From Pseudomonas coleopterorum (GTDB taxonomy: Bacteria; Pseudomonadota; Gammaproteobacteria; Pseudomonadales; Pseudomonadaceae): a stretch of DNA of 64,000 nt. The notes beneath the pieces are model-generated. The model made no database searches and had not been told where the DNA came from. It saw only the letters and a program-made list of their open reading frames with translations. Within the stretch, counting starts at the first letter, position 1. Each line of letters begins with the position of its first letter. Location of the stretch: the NCBI RefSeq assembly GCF_900105555.1, contig NZ_FNTZ01000001.1, forward strand, positions 2,356,001 through 2,420,000, written 5' to 3'. The position numbers were made by a program, and so were the translations under genes. Of the stretch, positions 1 to 7,272 are shown in pieces.

Positions 1-676
1 GTACGGCGAAGATGATGATCTTGGTGCGATCCACATGCACACCGGCCAACAAGGCAGCTTCCTGGTTGCCGCCGATGGCCATGGTGTTACGGCCATAGGT
101 GGTGTAGTTGAGCAGCCAGCCGAAGAAGATGAAGCAGACGATGGTGATCAGAATCGGCACCGGTACGCCCAGCAACTGACCGTTACCGAAGACGAAGAAG
201 TCCTCCTGCATCACTCCGACCGCTTTGCCGTTGGAAAAGATATAGGCCAGCCCGCGCACGATCTGCATGGTGGCCAGGGTCGCGATCAGCGCATTGATGC
301 GCAGCTTGGCGATGACGATGCCGTTGATCAGACCGACGATCAGCCCCATCAACAGAGCCGCGCCAACGCCCAGCAACACGCTGTCGGTGTCGCGCATGAC
401 CACCGCCGCAATCACCCCTGCGCAGGCGATCACCGAACCCACGGACAGGTCGAAGTGCCCCGACGCCAGGCAGTAGAGCATGGTGCAGGCGGCGATCCCG
501 GTGGTGGAAATGGCCAGCCCGAGCCCGCGCATGTTCAGTGGCGAGAGAAAATTGTCGATGAACATCGTGCACAGCACGAAAATCGCCAGCGCCGCGAGCA
601 GCATGACCCACTCGTCCAGAAAGCGGCGCAGGTTGAGCCCTTGGCGGGGCGCCGGCAGCGTGTTTTGCGTAGACAT
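1..676 (-). CDS. araH: L-arabinose ABC transporter permease AraH (C-terminus cut by window edge)
   Basis: Inner-membrane permease of a sugar ABC importer of the AraH/RbsC type. About 225 codons are visible; the family is roughly 320-330 residues, so about the last hundred residues lie outside the window. The start ATG at 676 gives an N-terminus MSTQNTLPAPRQGLNLRRFL, followed by hydrophobic segments and the family motif SGHFDLSVGSV. It lies 21 bp after araG on the same strand as araG and araF, as the third gene of an araFGH operon. The arabinose assignment rests mainly on AraF; close relatives carry ribose or galactose. Confidence 0.9.
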   Translation of the reverse strand, partial: MSTQNTLPAPRQGLNLRRFLDEWVMLLAALAIFVLCTMFIDNFLSPLNMRGLGLAISTTGIAACTMLYCLASGHFDLSVGSVIACAGVIAAVVMRDTDSVLLGVGAALLMGLIVGLINGIVIAKLRINALIATLATMQIVRGLAYIFSNGKAVGVMQEDFFVFGNGQLLGVPVPILITIVCFIFFGWLLNYTTYGRNTMAIGGNQEAALLAGVHVDRTKIIIFAV

Positions 677-697
677 ATGCACCTCTATTGTTATTGT

Positions 698-2197
698 TCA
701 GCCGCGAGTGCGCGGCAGTGCCAATTGCAGCAACCTGGATTCCTGCGCCTCTTCGCGCAAAACTTCACCGGTCAGCGCCCCTTCGCTCATCACCAGGATG
801 CGATCGCTGATGCCGATCACCTCCATCAAGTCGCTGGACACCACGATCACCGCGATGCCGTCGGCGGCCAGCCCATGAATGATCTGGTAGATCTCGGCCT
901 TGGCGCCGATGTCGATGCCGCGCGTGGGCTCGTCGAGCAGCAACACTTTCATTGGCATCGACAGCCATCGGCCGAGAATGGCCTTCTGCTGGTTGCCGCC
1001 TGAGAGGTACATGATCGGCTGCTCGGCAGACGGGGTCTTGATGTTCAGCGCCTTGATCTGGCGCGCGGCGTTTTCCTTCTCCCACGGGCCCTGCACCAGG
1101 CAGCCCAGTGTGAGATGGCGGTCGCGGGCACCGATGTTGATGTTCTCGGCAACGCTGGCCAGCGGCACGATGCCTTCTTTCTTGCGGTCTTCGGGACACA
1201 GCAGAATGCCCGCGGCGATGGCGTCCCGTGGGTTGGCCAGGGTCAGCGCGCGGCCGTCCAGGGTCAGGCTGCCGGCCTTGCTCGTCGCCAATCCGGACAG
1301 CAGCCGCAAAAGCTCGGTGCGGCCCGCCCCCACCAGACCGAAGAAACCCAGTACTTCGCCTTTGGCAACACTGAAGCTGATCGGCTCCTGCAACCCTGGG
1401 CCCAGCAAGCCCTCGACACGCAGTGCCTCGCCCTGGTGAGGACGGGCACGATAGTTGTAGATGTCCTGGATATCGCGGCCGACCATGCAGGTCACCAACT
1501 GGTCATGGGTCAGCTGGGCCATGTCGTCGAAGGTGCGCACGTAGCGCCCGTCCTTGAACACCGTCACCGCGTCGCAGATGCGGAATATCTCTTCCATGCG
1601 ATGGGACACGTACAGCACCACCCTGCCCTCGTCGCGCAGCTTGGCGATGATCGCCATCAGCCGATCGATCTCTCGCGCCGAAAGGCTACTGGTCGGTTCG
1701 TCGAAGGCAATCACATGGGCATTGCGCGACATGGCCTTGGCGATCTCCACCAACTGCCGCTGCCCCAGCGACAGACTGCCCAGCCGCTGGCGCGGATCGA
1801 TCTCGTCGGCCAGCCCGGCCAGCAATTCGCTCGCGCGGCGCAGCATGGCGCCGCGATCGATCAAGCCGAACCGCGACGGCATGTGCCCAAGCAACAGATT
1901 CTCGGCAACGCTCATTTCCGGCACCAGATGCAGTTCCTGGTGGATCACCGCCACGCCACTGCCGATGCTTTCCGCTGCGGATTTGAAGACCAGGGTCTGA
2001 GCGCCGATCTGCAGGCTGCCGACACTGGGCGGGTAGGCACCGCCGAGTATCTTGAGCAGGGTTGACTTGCCGGCACCGTTTTCGCCCATCAGCGCATGGA
2101 CACTGCCGGGACGGACTTCGAAGTTGATGTCCGACAGAGCGCGCACGCCTGGAAAATTCTTGCCGATACCGTTGAAACGCAATGACTCTACACGCAT
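698..2197 (-). CDS. araG: L-arabinose ABC transporter ATP-binding protein AraG
   Basis: Cytoplasmic ATPase energising arabinose import. The 499 residues hold two tandem ABC domains, as in AraG/RbsA/MglA. The first has Walker A GENGAGKST (about residues 38-46) and signature SLGQRQ. The second has a degenerate Walker A (GLVGAGRTE), the signature LSGGNQQK and the Walker B LLLDEPTRGID. A degenerate second P-loop is normal for this family. The ATG at 2197 is preferred to an in-frame GTG at 2206 because GGAG lies 8 bases before it. It follows araF after 76 bp containing a strong hairpin. Confidence 0.93.
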   Translation of the reverse strand: MRVESLRFNGIGKNFPGVRALSDINFEVRPGSVHALMGENGAGKSTLLKILGGAYPPSVGSLQIGAQTLVFKSAAESIGSGVAVIHQELHLVPEMSVAENLLLGHMPSRFGLIDRGAMLRRASELLAGLADEIDPRQRLGSLSLGQRQLVEIAKAMSRNAHVIAFDEPTSSLSAREIDRLMAIIAKLRDEGRVVLYVSHRMEEIFRICDAVTVFKDGRYVRTFDDMAQLTHDQLVTCMVGRDIQDIYNYRARPHQGEALRVEGLLGPGLQEPISFSVAKGEVLGFFGLVGAGRTELLRLLSGLATSKAGSLTLDGRALTLANPRDAIAAGILLCPEDRKKEGIVPLASVAENINIGARDRHLTLGCLVQGPWEKENAARQIKALNIKTPSAEQPIMYLSGGNQQKAILGRWLSMPMKVLLLDEPTRGIDIGAKAEIYQIIHGLAADGIAVIVVSSDLMEVIGISDRILVMSEGALTGEVLREEAQESRLLQLALPRTRG

Positions 2198-2241
2198 GGA
2201 TACCACTCCAGAGCAGGCATCACGGCAGGCCGTGAAGAAGC

Positions 2242-2263
2242 GGCCTCTGCCGAGGCAGAGGCC
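2242..2263 (-). promoter_or_regulatory. Perfect intergenic stem-loop between araF and araG
   Basis: GGCCTCTGCC and its exact reverse complement GGCAGAGGCC are separated by two bases, and a second shorter palindrome (CACGGC/GCCGTG) lies at 2221-2234. There is no T-run, so it is not a full intrinsic terminator. Stem-loops after binding-protein genes commonly protect the upstream mRNA or attenuate the downstream genes, giving excess binding protein. That role here is inference. Confidence 0.6.
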
Positions 2264-2273
2264 ATGGGTCAGA

Positions 2274-3275
2274 TCAGTTCCACAAACCGATCTTTTCCAG
2301 TTCCTGCTTGAAGTTCTCGCGCGTGATCAGGGTCACGTCATCCATGGCGGTGTATTTGGGCGGTTCTTTGCCGGTGGTGACCCACTCGAACATCATGCTC
2401 GCCGAGTTGTAGCCCTCGGTGTGGGGGCTGGGCAGCATCGAGCCGAAGAAGCCGCTGTTGGCTTTCTTCAGTTCACCGATGGCATCGGTGCCATTGATGC
2501 CGATACCGATCACGTTGGCAGCAGCGAACCCGGCGCTTTCGGTGGCGCGCACGCCGCCCAGCACGGTGTTGTCGTTCATGCCGCCGATGATCAGGTTCTT
2601 GGCGCCAGCCGGCAGCTTGACCAGGGTCGAGTTGGTGGCGTCCATGCTGCCCGGCACGTCGAGGGTCTTCTGCGGGGCGAAAAGGATGTGATCAGTCGGC
2701 AGACCAGCAGCCTGCAAGGCTTTCACCGAACCGTCGGTGCGCTTCTTGCCGGTGTCCAATTCGTTGTAGGTGTTGATGATCGCGTAGGTGTCTTTCCAGT
2801 CCCAGCCGCGCTTCTTGGCTTCCCCGGCCATGGCCATGCCTTGTTTCTCTCCGACCTCGAAGGCCGCCATGCCCAGGTAGGGCACATCCTCCATGAACTG
2901 ACCCTTGGCATCGACGAAGCGATCGTCGACGGCCATTACCTTCATGTCGTTGAGCTTGGCCTTGGCGACGATGGCAGGGCCCAGCGCCACATCCGGCGGG
3001 CAGATGACGAAGCCCTTGACGCCGTTGGCGGCCAGGCTGTCGATAGCGGAAAGGGTTTTCTCGCCGTCGGGCACGGCGATCTTGATGACCTTGAAGCCTT
3101 TGTCCTTGCCGGCTTTTTCGGCGAAGGCCCACTCGGTCTGGAACCAGGGCTCTTCAGCCTGCTTGACCAGGAAACCGATCTTGACCTCTTCGGCCCAGGA
3201 AGCCGCTGAGCCTGCGAACATCGCGGCGGTCAGGGCGGCACAGCACAGGGAACGGATCCCGTGACGACTCAACAT
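2274..3275 (-). CDS. araF: L-arabinose-binding periplasmic protein AraF
   Basis: Periplasmic solute-binding protein that captures L-arabinose for AraGH. The 333 residues begin with a Sec signal peptide ending near ASWA, then the family opening EEVKIGFLVKQAEEPWFQTE. The segments IAVPDGEKTL, GMNDNTVLGGVRATE and GIGINGTDAI match E. coli AraF closely. GGAGTTAGCT precedes the ATG at 3275. It is the first gene of araFGH and is divergent from a mutarotase gene, which fits entry of pentose or hexose sugars. The regulator is not in the window. Confidence 0.94.
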   Translation of the reverse strand: MLSRHGIRSLCCAALTAAMFAGSAASWAEEVKIGFLVKQAEEPWFQTEWAFAEKAGKDKGFKVIKIAVPDGEKTLSAIDSLAANGVKGFVICPPDVALGPAIVAKAKLNDMKVMAVDDRFVDAKGQFMEDVPYLGMAAFEVGEKQGMAMAGEAKKRGWDWKDTYAIINTYNELDTGKKRTDGSVKALQAAGLPTDHILFAPQKTLDVPGSMDATNSTLVKLPAGAKNLIIGGMNDNTVLGGVRATESAGFAAANVIGIGINGTDAIGELKKANSGFFGSMLPSPHTEGYNSASMMFEWVTTGKEPPKYTAMDDVTLITRENFKQELEKIGLWN

Positions 3276-3326
3276 AGCTAACTCCTTATTTTTATTGAAT
3301 AGCTACAGCGTCCAGCAACATCAGCG

Positions 3327-3340
3327 AATAGTCATACCAT
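3327..3340. promoter_or_regulatory. Operator-like site AATAGTCATACCAT upstream of araF
   Basis: It contains TAGTCATACCA, which fits the TNGTNNNACNA core recognised by FadR/FCD-type GntR repressors. The same 14-mer, differing only in two central bases, recurs at 3439-3452 in the same araF-galM divergent promoter region. It lies about 50 bp before the araF start, a position suited to repression. The identity of the regulator is unknown. Confidence 0.5.
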
Positions 3341-3438
3341 ATATCAGGATGTGCATTTGTAACGTAACGTCACGTTTATGCCGTCGAGGGCGGCGTGTCT
3401 TCGATCCTGTCAGAAATGACACCACGATCGATCTGCTA

Positions 3439-3452
3439 AATAGTATTACCAT
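3439..3452. promoter_or_regulatory. Second operator-like site AATAGTATTACCAT upstream of galM
   Basis: This is part of a 17-bp near-palindrome AAATAGTATTACCATTT with one mismatched pair, and it again fits TNGTNNNACNA. It lies 112 bp from its partner at 3327, about 10.7 helical turns. It is about 115 bp before the mutarotase start. The pair suggests one regulator controlling both divergent transcripts. Confidence 0.5.
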
Positions 3453-3567
3453 TTATTTTTACGGACGTCGAATTTCAGCTATACCTGCCAGTGCCGCCAT
3501 CGCCGGAGCCCGGTTGTCCAACCCCGGGATCCAGCCATTTCCTATAAAAAACTACGGAACGCCTTAC

Positions 3568-4719
3568 ATGCCTATTCATCAAAAACTGCTCAGCGCCATT
3601 GGATTGACCCTCATGACTGCTTCTATTTCTGCCCACGCGGCAGGCTTGACTTCGACCCGCGAAAGCTTCGGCGCGCTGCCCGACGGCACGCCGCTGGAAA
3701 AAATCACCCTGAGCAACAGCCATGGTATGAAAGCCAGCATCATCACCTACGGCGCGACCCTGCAGGCGCTGCAGGTCCCTGACAAAAAGGGCGAGGTTGC
3801 GGATGTGGTACTGGGTTTCGATGACATCAAGGGCTACCAGGCCAACCCCACCGTGTATTTCGGCGCCACCATCGGCCGCTTTGGCAACCGGCTGGCCGAC
3901 GGCAAGTTCAGCCTGGATGGGCAGACCTATTCGGTGCCGCTCAATGACAAGAGCAATGCACTGCACGGCGGTACCCGTGGTTTCGACAAGCACGTATGGG
4001 CCGTGGAGGCCAAACAGGATGCCGACCGTGTCGCTGCGACTTTCACCTATCGCTCGCCCGACGGTGACATGGGCTTTCCCGGCACGCTGGCGACCGAAGT
4101 CACCTACAGCCTGAACGAGCGCAACGAGCTGCGCGTGGAGTACAAGGCCACGACCGACAAGCCGACCGTGCTCAACCTGACCAACCACAGCTATTTCAAC
4201 CTGGCCGGCGCCGGCAGCGGCGATGTGCTCAAGCAGGTTGCGACCCTGCATGCGAGCCGCTACACACCGGTGACGGCGAAGTTGATTCCCACCGGCGAGC
4301 TGGCGCCGGTGAAAGGCACGCCGATGGATTTCCTGGCGCCCACTGCCATTGGCAAGAACATCCAGGCCAAGCATGAGCAATTGACCTTCGCCGAGCCCAA
4401 ACAGGGTGGCTTCGATTTCAACTGGGTACTGGACACCCAAGGCGACCTGAAGCGCCAAGCGGCGAAGGTGACCGACCCGGCATCGGGCCGCACCCTGACC
4501 CTGTACACCACCGAACCGGGTGTGCAGTTCTACACCAGCAACTTCCTCGACGGCACGGTTCGCGGCAAAGGCGGCAAGCTGTACCCGCACTGGGGCGCTT
4601 TCACCCTGGAAACGCAACACTTCCCCGATGCGCCCAACCAGCCCAACTTTGCCAGCACCCGCCTGAATCCCGGCCAGACCTACACCCAGACCACGGTGTT
4701 TGCGTTTTCAGCGCAATGA
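3568..4719 (+). CDS. galM: Exported aldose 1-epimerase (galactose mutarotase)
   Basis: It interconverts alpha and beta anomers of aldoses. The 383 residues have a cleavable signal peptide (MPIHQKLLSAIGLTLMTASI, ending AHA), so the enzyme is predicted to be periplasmic, unlike cytoplasmic E. coli GalM. Typical GalM segments include YGATLQALQVPD, GRFGNRLADGKF, NALHGGTRGFDKHVW, NLTNHSYFNL and the C-terminal LETQHFPDAPNQPNF that carries the catalytic Glu. The ATG at 3568 is chosen because the signal peptide starts there; the open frame continues upstream without coding character. Its partner in context is the divergent arabinose importer. Confidence 0.92.
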   Translation: MPIHQKLLSAIGLTLMTASISAHAAGLTSTRESFGALPDGTPLEKITLSNSHGMKASIITYGATLQALQVPDKKGEVADVVLGFDDIKGYQANPTVYFGATIGRFGNRLADGKFSLDGQTYSVPLNDKSNALHGGTRGFDKHVWAVEAKQDADRVAATFTYRSPDGDMGFPGTLATEVTYSLNERNELRVEYKATTDKPTVLNLTNHSYFNLAGAGSGDVLKQVATLHASRYTPVTAKLIPTGELAPVKGTPMDFLAPTAIGKNIQAKHEQLTFAEPKQGGFDFNWVLDTQGDLKRQAAKVTDPASGRTLTLYTTEPGVQFYTSNFLDGTVRGKGGKLYPHWGAFTLETQHFPDAPNQPNFASTRLNPGQTYTQTTVFAFSAQ

Positions 4720-4729
4720 TTGCCCGTTC

Positions 4730-4757
4730 GCGGCCGCGGATCGTGGCCGCATTTTCG
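4730..4757 (+). terminator. Probable terminator after galM
   Basis: A GCGGCC stem at 4730-4735 pairs with GGCCGC at 4745-4750 and is followed by ATTTTCG. It lies 10 bp after the galM stop. The T-run is short, so confidence is moderate. Confidence 0.45.
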
Positions 4758-4762
4758 CTGGG

Positions 4763-4793
4763 CAAAAAAAACCACCGCACTGACGTGAGGTGG
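4763..4793 (-). terminator. Minus-strand terminator-like hairpin with eight Us
   Basis: Read on the minus strand, CCACC-TCAC-GTCA-GTG-C-GGTGG forms a stem with one mismatch and is followed directly by TTTTTTTT. No convincing minus-strand gene lies just to its right, so it may block antisense transcription into galM or be left from a lost gene. Confidence 0.4.
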
Positions 4794-5040
4794 CTGAAAT
4801 TAACCAAAGAGAGTCGAAGCAGAGCACTTGGCCAGTCGCCATGCGGGGGGAAGAATCAGCGCCTGGCCATGTATTCATCTTCGACAGCAAAGATACCAGC
4901 GCAGACAACCCGCCACTATTGCGTTCGTCAATAGTCATTATCGACATATCGAGCGCATCTTTCGTAGTCACCATCGCGACTGTACCTGCACACCCCCGAC
5001 ATCATCACGTACACTCAATTACGTTAACATCTTGAAACGT
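4794..5040. other. Non-coding stretch between galM and the MFS gene
   Basis: Open frames here on both strands lack a ribosome-binding site and recognisable protein features. The stretch presumably carries the promoter of the following exporter gene; the AT-richer part near 5015-5030 is the likeliest place, but no clear -35/-10 pair could be chosen. Confidence 0.4.
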
Positions 5041-6336
5041 ATGCGCTCATTGCGTGACCCATTGACTGGCACAAGAACGTCGACTTTGAAACGCACCTCT
5101 ACCGCTATCTTTTCCCAGCCCGGTTTCCGCGCTTTCCTCATGGTGCGCCTTGCGGCCATGTTCGCCATGCAGATCCAGGCGATCGTCGTTGCCTGGCACA
5201 TGTACGACATGACTCGCCATCCGTTGACCCTGGCCTACGTCGGCCTGGCTCAGTTCATACCCATGGTGCTGTTACTGCTGCCAGCGGGCGATCTGCTGGA
5301 CCGCTTCGATCGACGCCGAATTCTGCAGATCAGTTGGGGGGTGTCTGTGCTCTCCTCGGCCGCCCTGCTCTGGTTGGCCCTGACTGAAACCGTCGACACC
5401 TGGCCGTACTATGTCGCGCTGTTCGTGTTCGGCTGCACCCGTGCCTTCACCGGGCCGGCGGTTCAGAGCCTGTTGCCGCAGATCGTCGCCCGCGAACACC
5501 TGGCTCAGGCCATCGCCACCAACAGCATGATCATGAAAGTAGCGGTGATCGCCGGCCCATTGCTGGGCGGGCTGTTGTATGCCGCTATCGGCGGCTGGAC
5601 GTTCGGCGTCTGCCTGCTGGGCTTCGCGATCGGTGTCCTGCTGTTGCAGTGGGTACCCAGCGTGCGCATCGTTCGCCCGGTCGACGATCAGACCACTGCG
5701 GTGAGTCGCTTCACCGCCGGTATCCGCTTCATCACCTCACGACCCATCATTCTGGGCGCGATCTCTCTGGACCTGTTCGCAGTGCTGCTGGGTGGCGTCG
5801 TCGCTCTGCTGCCGATCTATGCCGCCGAAATCCTGCATGTGGGCCCGGCCGGGCTTGGTCTGCTGCGCAGCGCCATCGCACTGGGCGAGCTGGGCATGGG
5901 TTTCTATTTGAGCATCCGGCCGCTCAACGCGCGCATGGGCCAGCGCATGTTCCTGGCTGTGGCGGTGTTCGGCGTGGCCAACCTGGTGTTCGCCTTGTCG
6001 ACCTGGTTCTGGGTGTCCTGCGCGGCACTGTTCGTCGCGGGTGCAGCGGACATGATCAGTGTGTACATCCGCTCTTCGTTGATCCAGTTCGCCACCCCCG
6101 ATGACATGCGCGGACGGGTCAGCGCGGTCAATATGCTGTTCATCGGTTCTTCGAACGAGTTGGGCGAGTTTCGCGCCGGCGTCAGTGCTACCGCGCTGGG
6201 CACCGTACCGGCGGCGCTGTTCGGCGCCATCAGTACCTTGGTGATCGTGGGGCTGTGGACGCGCTTGTTCAGGCCGCTCTGGACCATCGAGAACAACGAG
6301 CAGGCCCTGCCGGAACGTCAGAAGCAGCCAGGCTGA
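5041..6336 (+). CDS. MFS transporter of the EntS/MFS_3 type
   Basis: Inner-membrane secondary transporter, most likely a drug or small-molecule exporter. The 431 residues have about 11-12 hydrophobic segments and the MFS loop motif DLLDRFDRRRI between helices 2 and 3. GPLLGGLLYAAIGG resembles exporter motif C. The ATG at 5041 is chosen because the protein then begins about 30 residues before the first helix; in-frame upstream sequence is compositionally poor. The stop abuts the stop of the convergent DUF1652 gene. The substrate cannot be told from sequence. Confidence 0.85.
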   Translation: MRSLRDPLTGTRTSTLKRTSTAIFSQPGFRAFLMVRLAAMFAMQIQAIVVAWHMYDMTRHPLTLAYVGLAQFIPMVLLLLPAGDLLDRFDRRRILQISWGVSVLSSAALLWLALTETVDTWPYYVALFVFGCTRAFTGPAVQSLLPQIVAREHLAQAIATNSMIMKVAVIAGPLLGGLLYAAIGGWTFGVCLLGFAIGVLLLQWVPSVRIVRPVDDQTTAVSRFTAGIRFITSRPIILGAISLDLFAVLLGGVVALLPIYAAEILHVGPAGLGLLRSAIALGELGMGFYLSIRPLNARMGQRMFLAVAVFGVANLVFALSTWFWVSCAALFVAGAADMISVYIRSSLIQFATPDDMRGRVSAVNMLFIGSSNELGEFRAGVSATALGTVPAALFGAISTLVIVGLWTRLFRPLWTIENNEQALPERQKQPG

Positions 6337-6606
6337 TCAAGGCCTGGCGGCACCGCGCGGGGCGTTGCGGCGGAACCACTCTTGATTGGCTTTGAGCTCG
6401 GCACGCAGTTGGGCCACCAGTTCCGCGATGGCGCGGCTGTTGGACAGCGGCTGGGTATTCACGCCTACCATCAGCAGGTCGACCTGCCCACTGGCCGGGT
6501 CCGATACCTCGACCGTCATGGTGCCGCCGGGATTCAACGTGCAATGACAGCACAGCGGGGCAAAACTGGCTTCGACGATGCGGCGCATTTCGTTGGTGGG
6601 AATCAT
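6337..6606 (-). CDS. DUF1652 domain protein
   Basis: Small cytoplasmic protein of 89 residues of the DUF1652 family, which is largely confined to Pseudomonas and has no known function. The N-terminal pattern MRRIVEASFAPLCCHCTLNP and the central GTMTVEVSDPASG are characteristic. AGGAG lies about 10 bases before the ATG. It is convergent with the MFS gene. Confidence 0.85.
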   Translation of the reverse strand: MIPTNEMRRIVEASFAPLCCHCTLNPGGTMTVEVSDPASGQVDLLMVGVNTQPLSNSRAIAELVAQLRAELKANQEWFRRNAPRGAARP

Positions 6607-6747
6607 GTCGCGGTTCTCCTGGCAATGTCATGGCTGGAGACTTGTCGCAGCGTGCGTGCGCCGTCACGGGACTTGGAAGGCGCAGACACGCTTCACGCGT
6701 GGTCACGGCAGGCACACGGCGAGCGCTGCCTGCACAGGCTAACAGAG

Positions 6748-6915
6748 TCAGTCCTTGGTGCCATAGGGCGGATACGCGTCTGTGTCACCCGTCTCGTCGG
6801 ATTGCTCGCTTTCAGGCTTCTTTGCTGGCTTCGGCGGATCGATCTGCGGATCGGCCAGATCGGGTGAGTCCGGGTCGAAACCCAGGTCGTCGTCGGGCTT
6901 GGTGTCGTTGCTCAT
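6748..6915 (-). CDS. Small acidic hypothetical protein (55 aa)
   Basis: The frame from ATG at 6915 to TGA at 6748 encodes a very acidic, Pro/Asp-rich, low-complexity peptide: MSNDTKPDDDLGFDPDSPDL at the start and DAYPPYGTKD at the end. It has no hydrophobic segment. A similarly built small gene follows upstream on the same strand (6963-7088), and together they resemble the short disordered proteins often found beside stress genes in Pseudomonas. Function unknown; likely intrinsically disordered. Confidence 0.6.
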   Translation of the reverse strand: MSNDTKPDDDLGFDPDSPDLADPQIDPPKPAKKPESEQSDETGDTDAYPPYGTKD

Positions 6916-6962
6916 AAATGCTCCGGTCGTGGGTGTGCCAATCGGTGGGATGCCTGGGTGCC

Positions 6963-7088
6963 TCAGGCCACCCCTGGTGGAATCCCGTCCTTGTTGAAGT
7001 CCTTGAGGCGCTCCTTTTCTTCCGGTGTGGAATGGGCAGGGGTCTGATCCTCGGTGTCCTCGGCGGGCGGTTGCTTGTCATCGGCCAT
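6963..7088 (-). CDS. Small acidic hypothetical protein (41 aa)
   Basis: The frame from ATG at 7088 to TGA at 6963 encodes a charged peptide starting MADDKQPPAEDTEDQTPAHS and ending DFNKDGIPPGVA. The end resembles the DxNxDGxP pattern common in short Pseudomonas stress-associated peptides. The upstream minus strand reads CAGGAACCG before the ATG, a usable ribosome-binding site. Same strand and similar composition as the gene at 6748-6915. Function unknown. Confidence 0.55.
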   Translation of the reverse strand: MADDKQPPAEDTEDQTPAHSTPEEKERLKDFNKDGIPPGVA

Positions 7089-7155
7089 GATCGGTTCCTG
7101 TCGGTGAGGGCTTCAAGACTGTGAGCCTGCGGACCGATCGTGGGTTCCGTCCAAT

Positions 7156-7171
7156 GTCACAGCGCTGTGAC
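7156..7171. promoter_or_regulatory. Perfect 16-bp palindrome GTCACAGCGCTGTGAC
   Basis: An uninterrupted self-complementary 16-mer lying between the divergent small gene at 7088 and DUF2254 at 7273. There is no loop, so a dimeric protein-binding site is more likely than an RNA hairpin. It does not match the Vfr/CRP pattern TGTGA-N6-TCACA. The binding protein is unknown. Confidence 0.45.
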
Positions 7172-7272
7172 TGACGCATCGGCAGCATGAAACTTTCACC
7201 GAGGTCAGGGACTCAATGTGCAGCCGCGCCTCTACGAGCGCTGCAGGCATATGACTACCCGAGGAATACACG

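Noticed and set aside
35..1003. Plus-strand open frame across araH and the end of araG
   Set aside because: Shadow of araH and araG; composition dominated by Asp, His and Gln without domains.
4708..4974. Minus-strand 88-codon frame beside a minus-strand terminator-like hairpin
   Set aside because: Tempting because of the hairpin, but it runs through the hairpin and its A/T run, lacks a ribosome-binding site and has no recognisable features.
4828..5040. N-terminal extension of the MFS protein
   Set aside because: In-frame ATG exists, but the extension is His/Arg-rich, lacks a ribosome-binding site, and family members begin close to the first helix.
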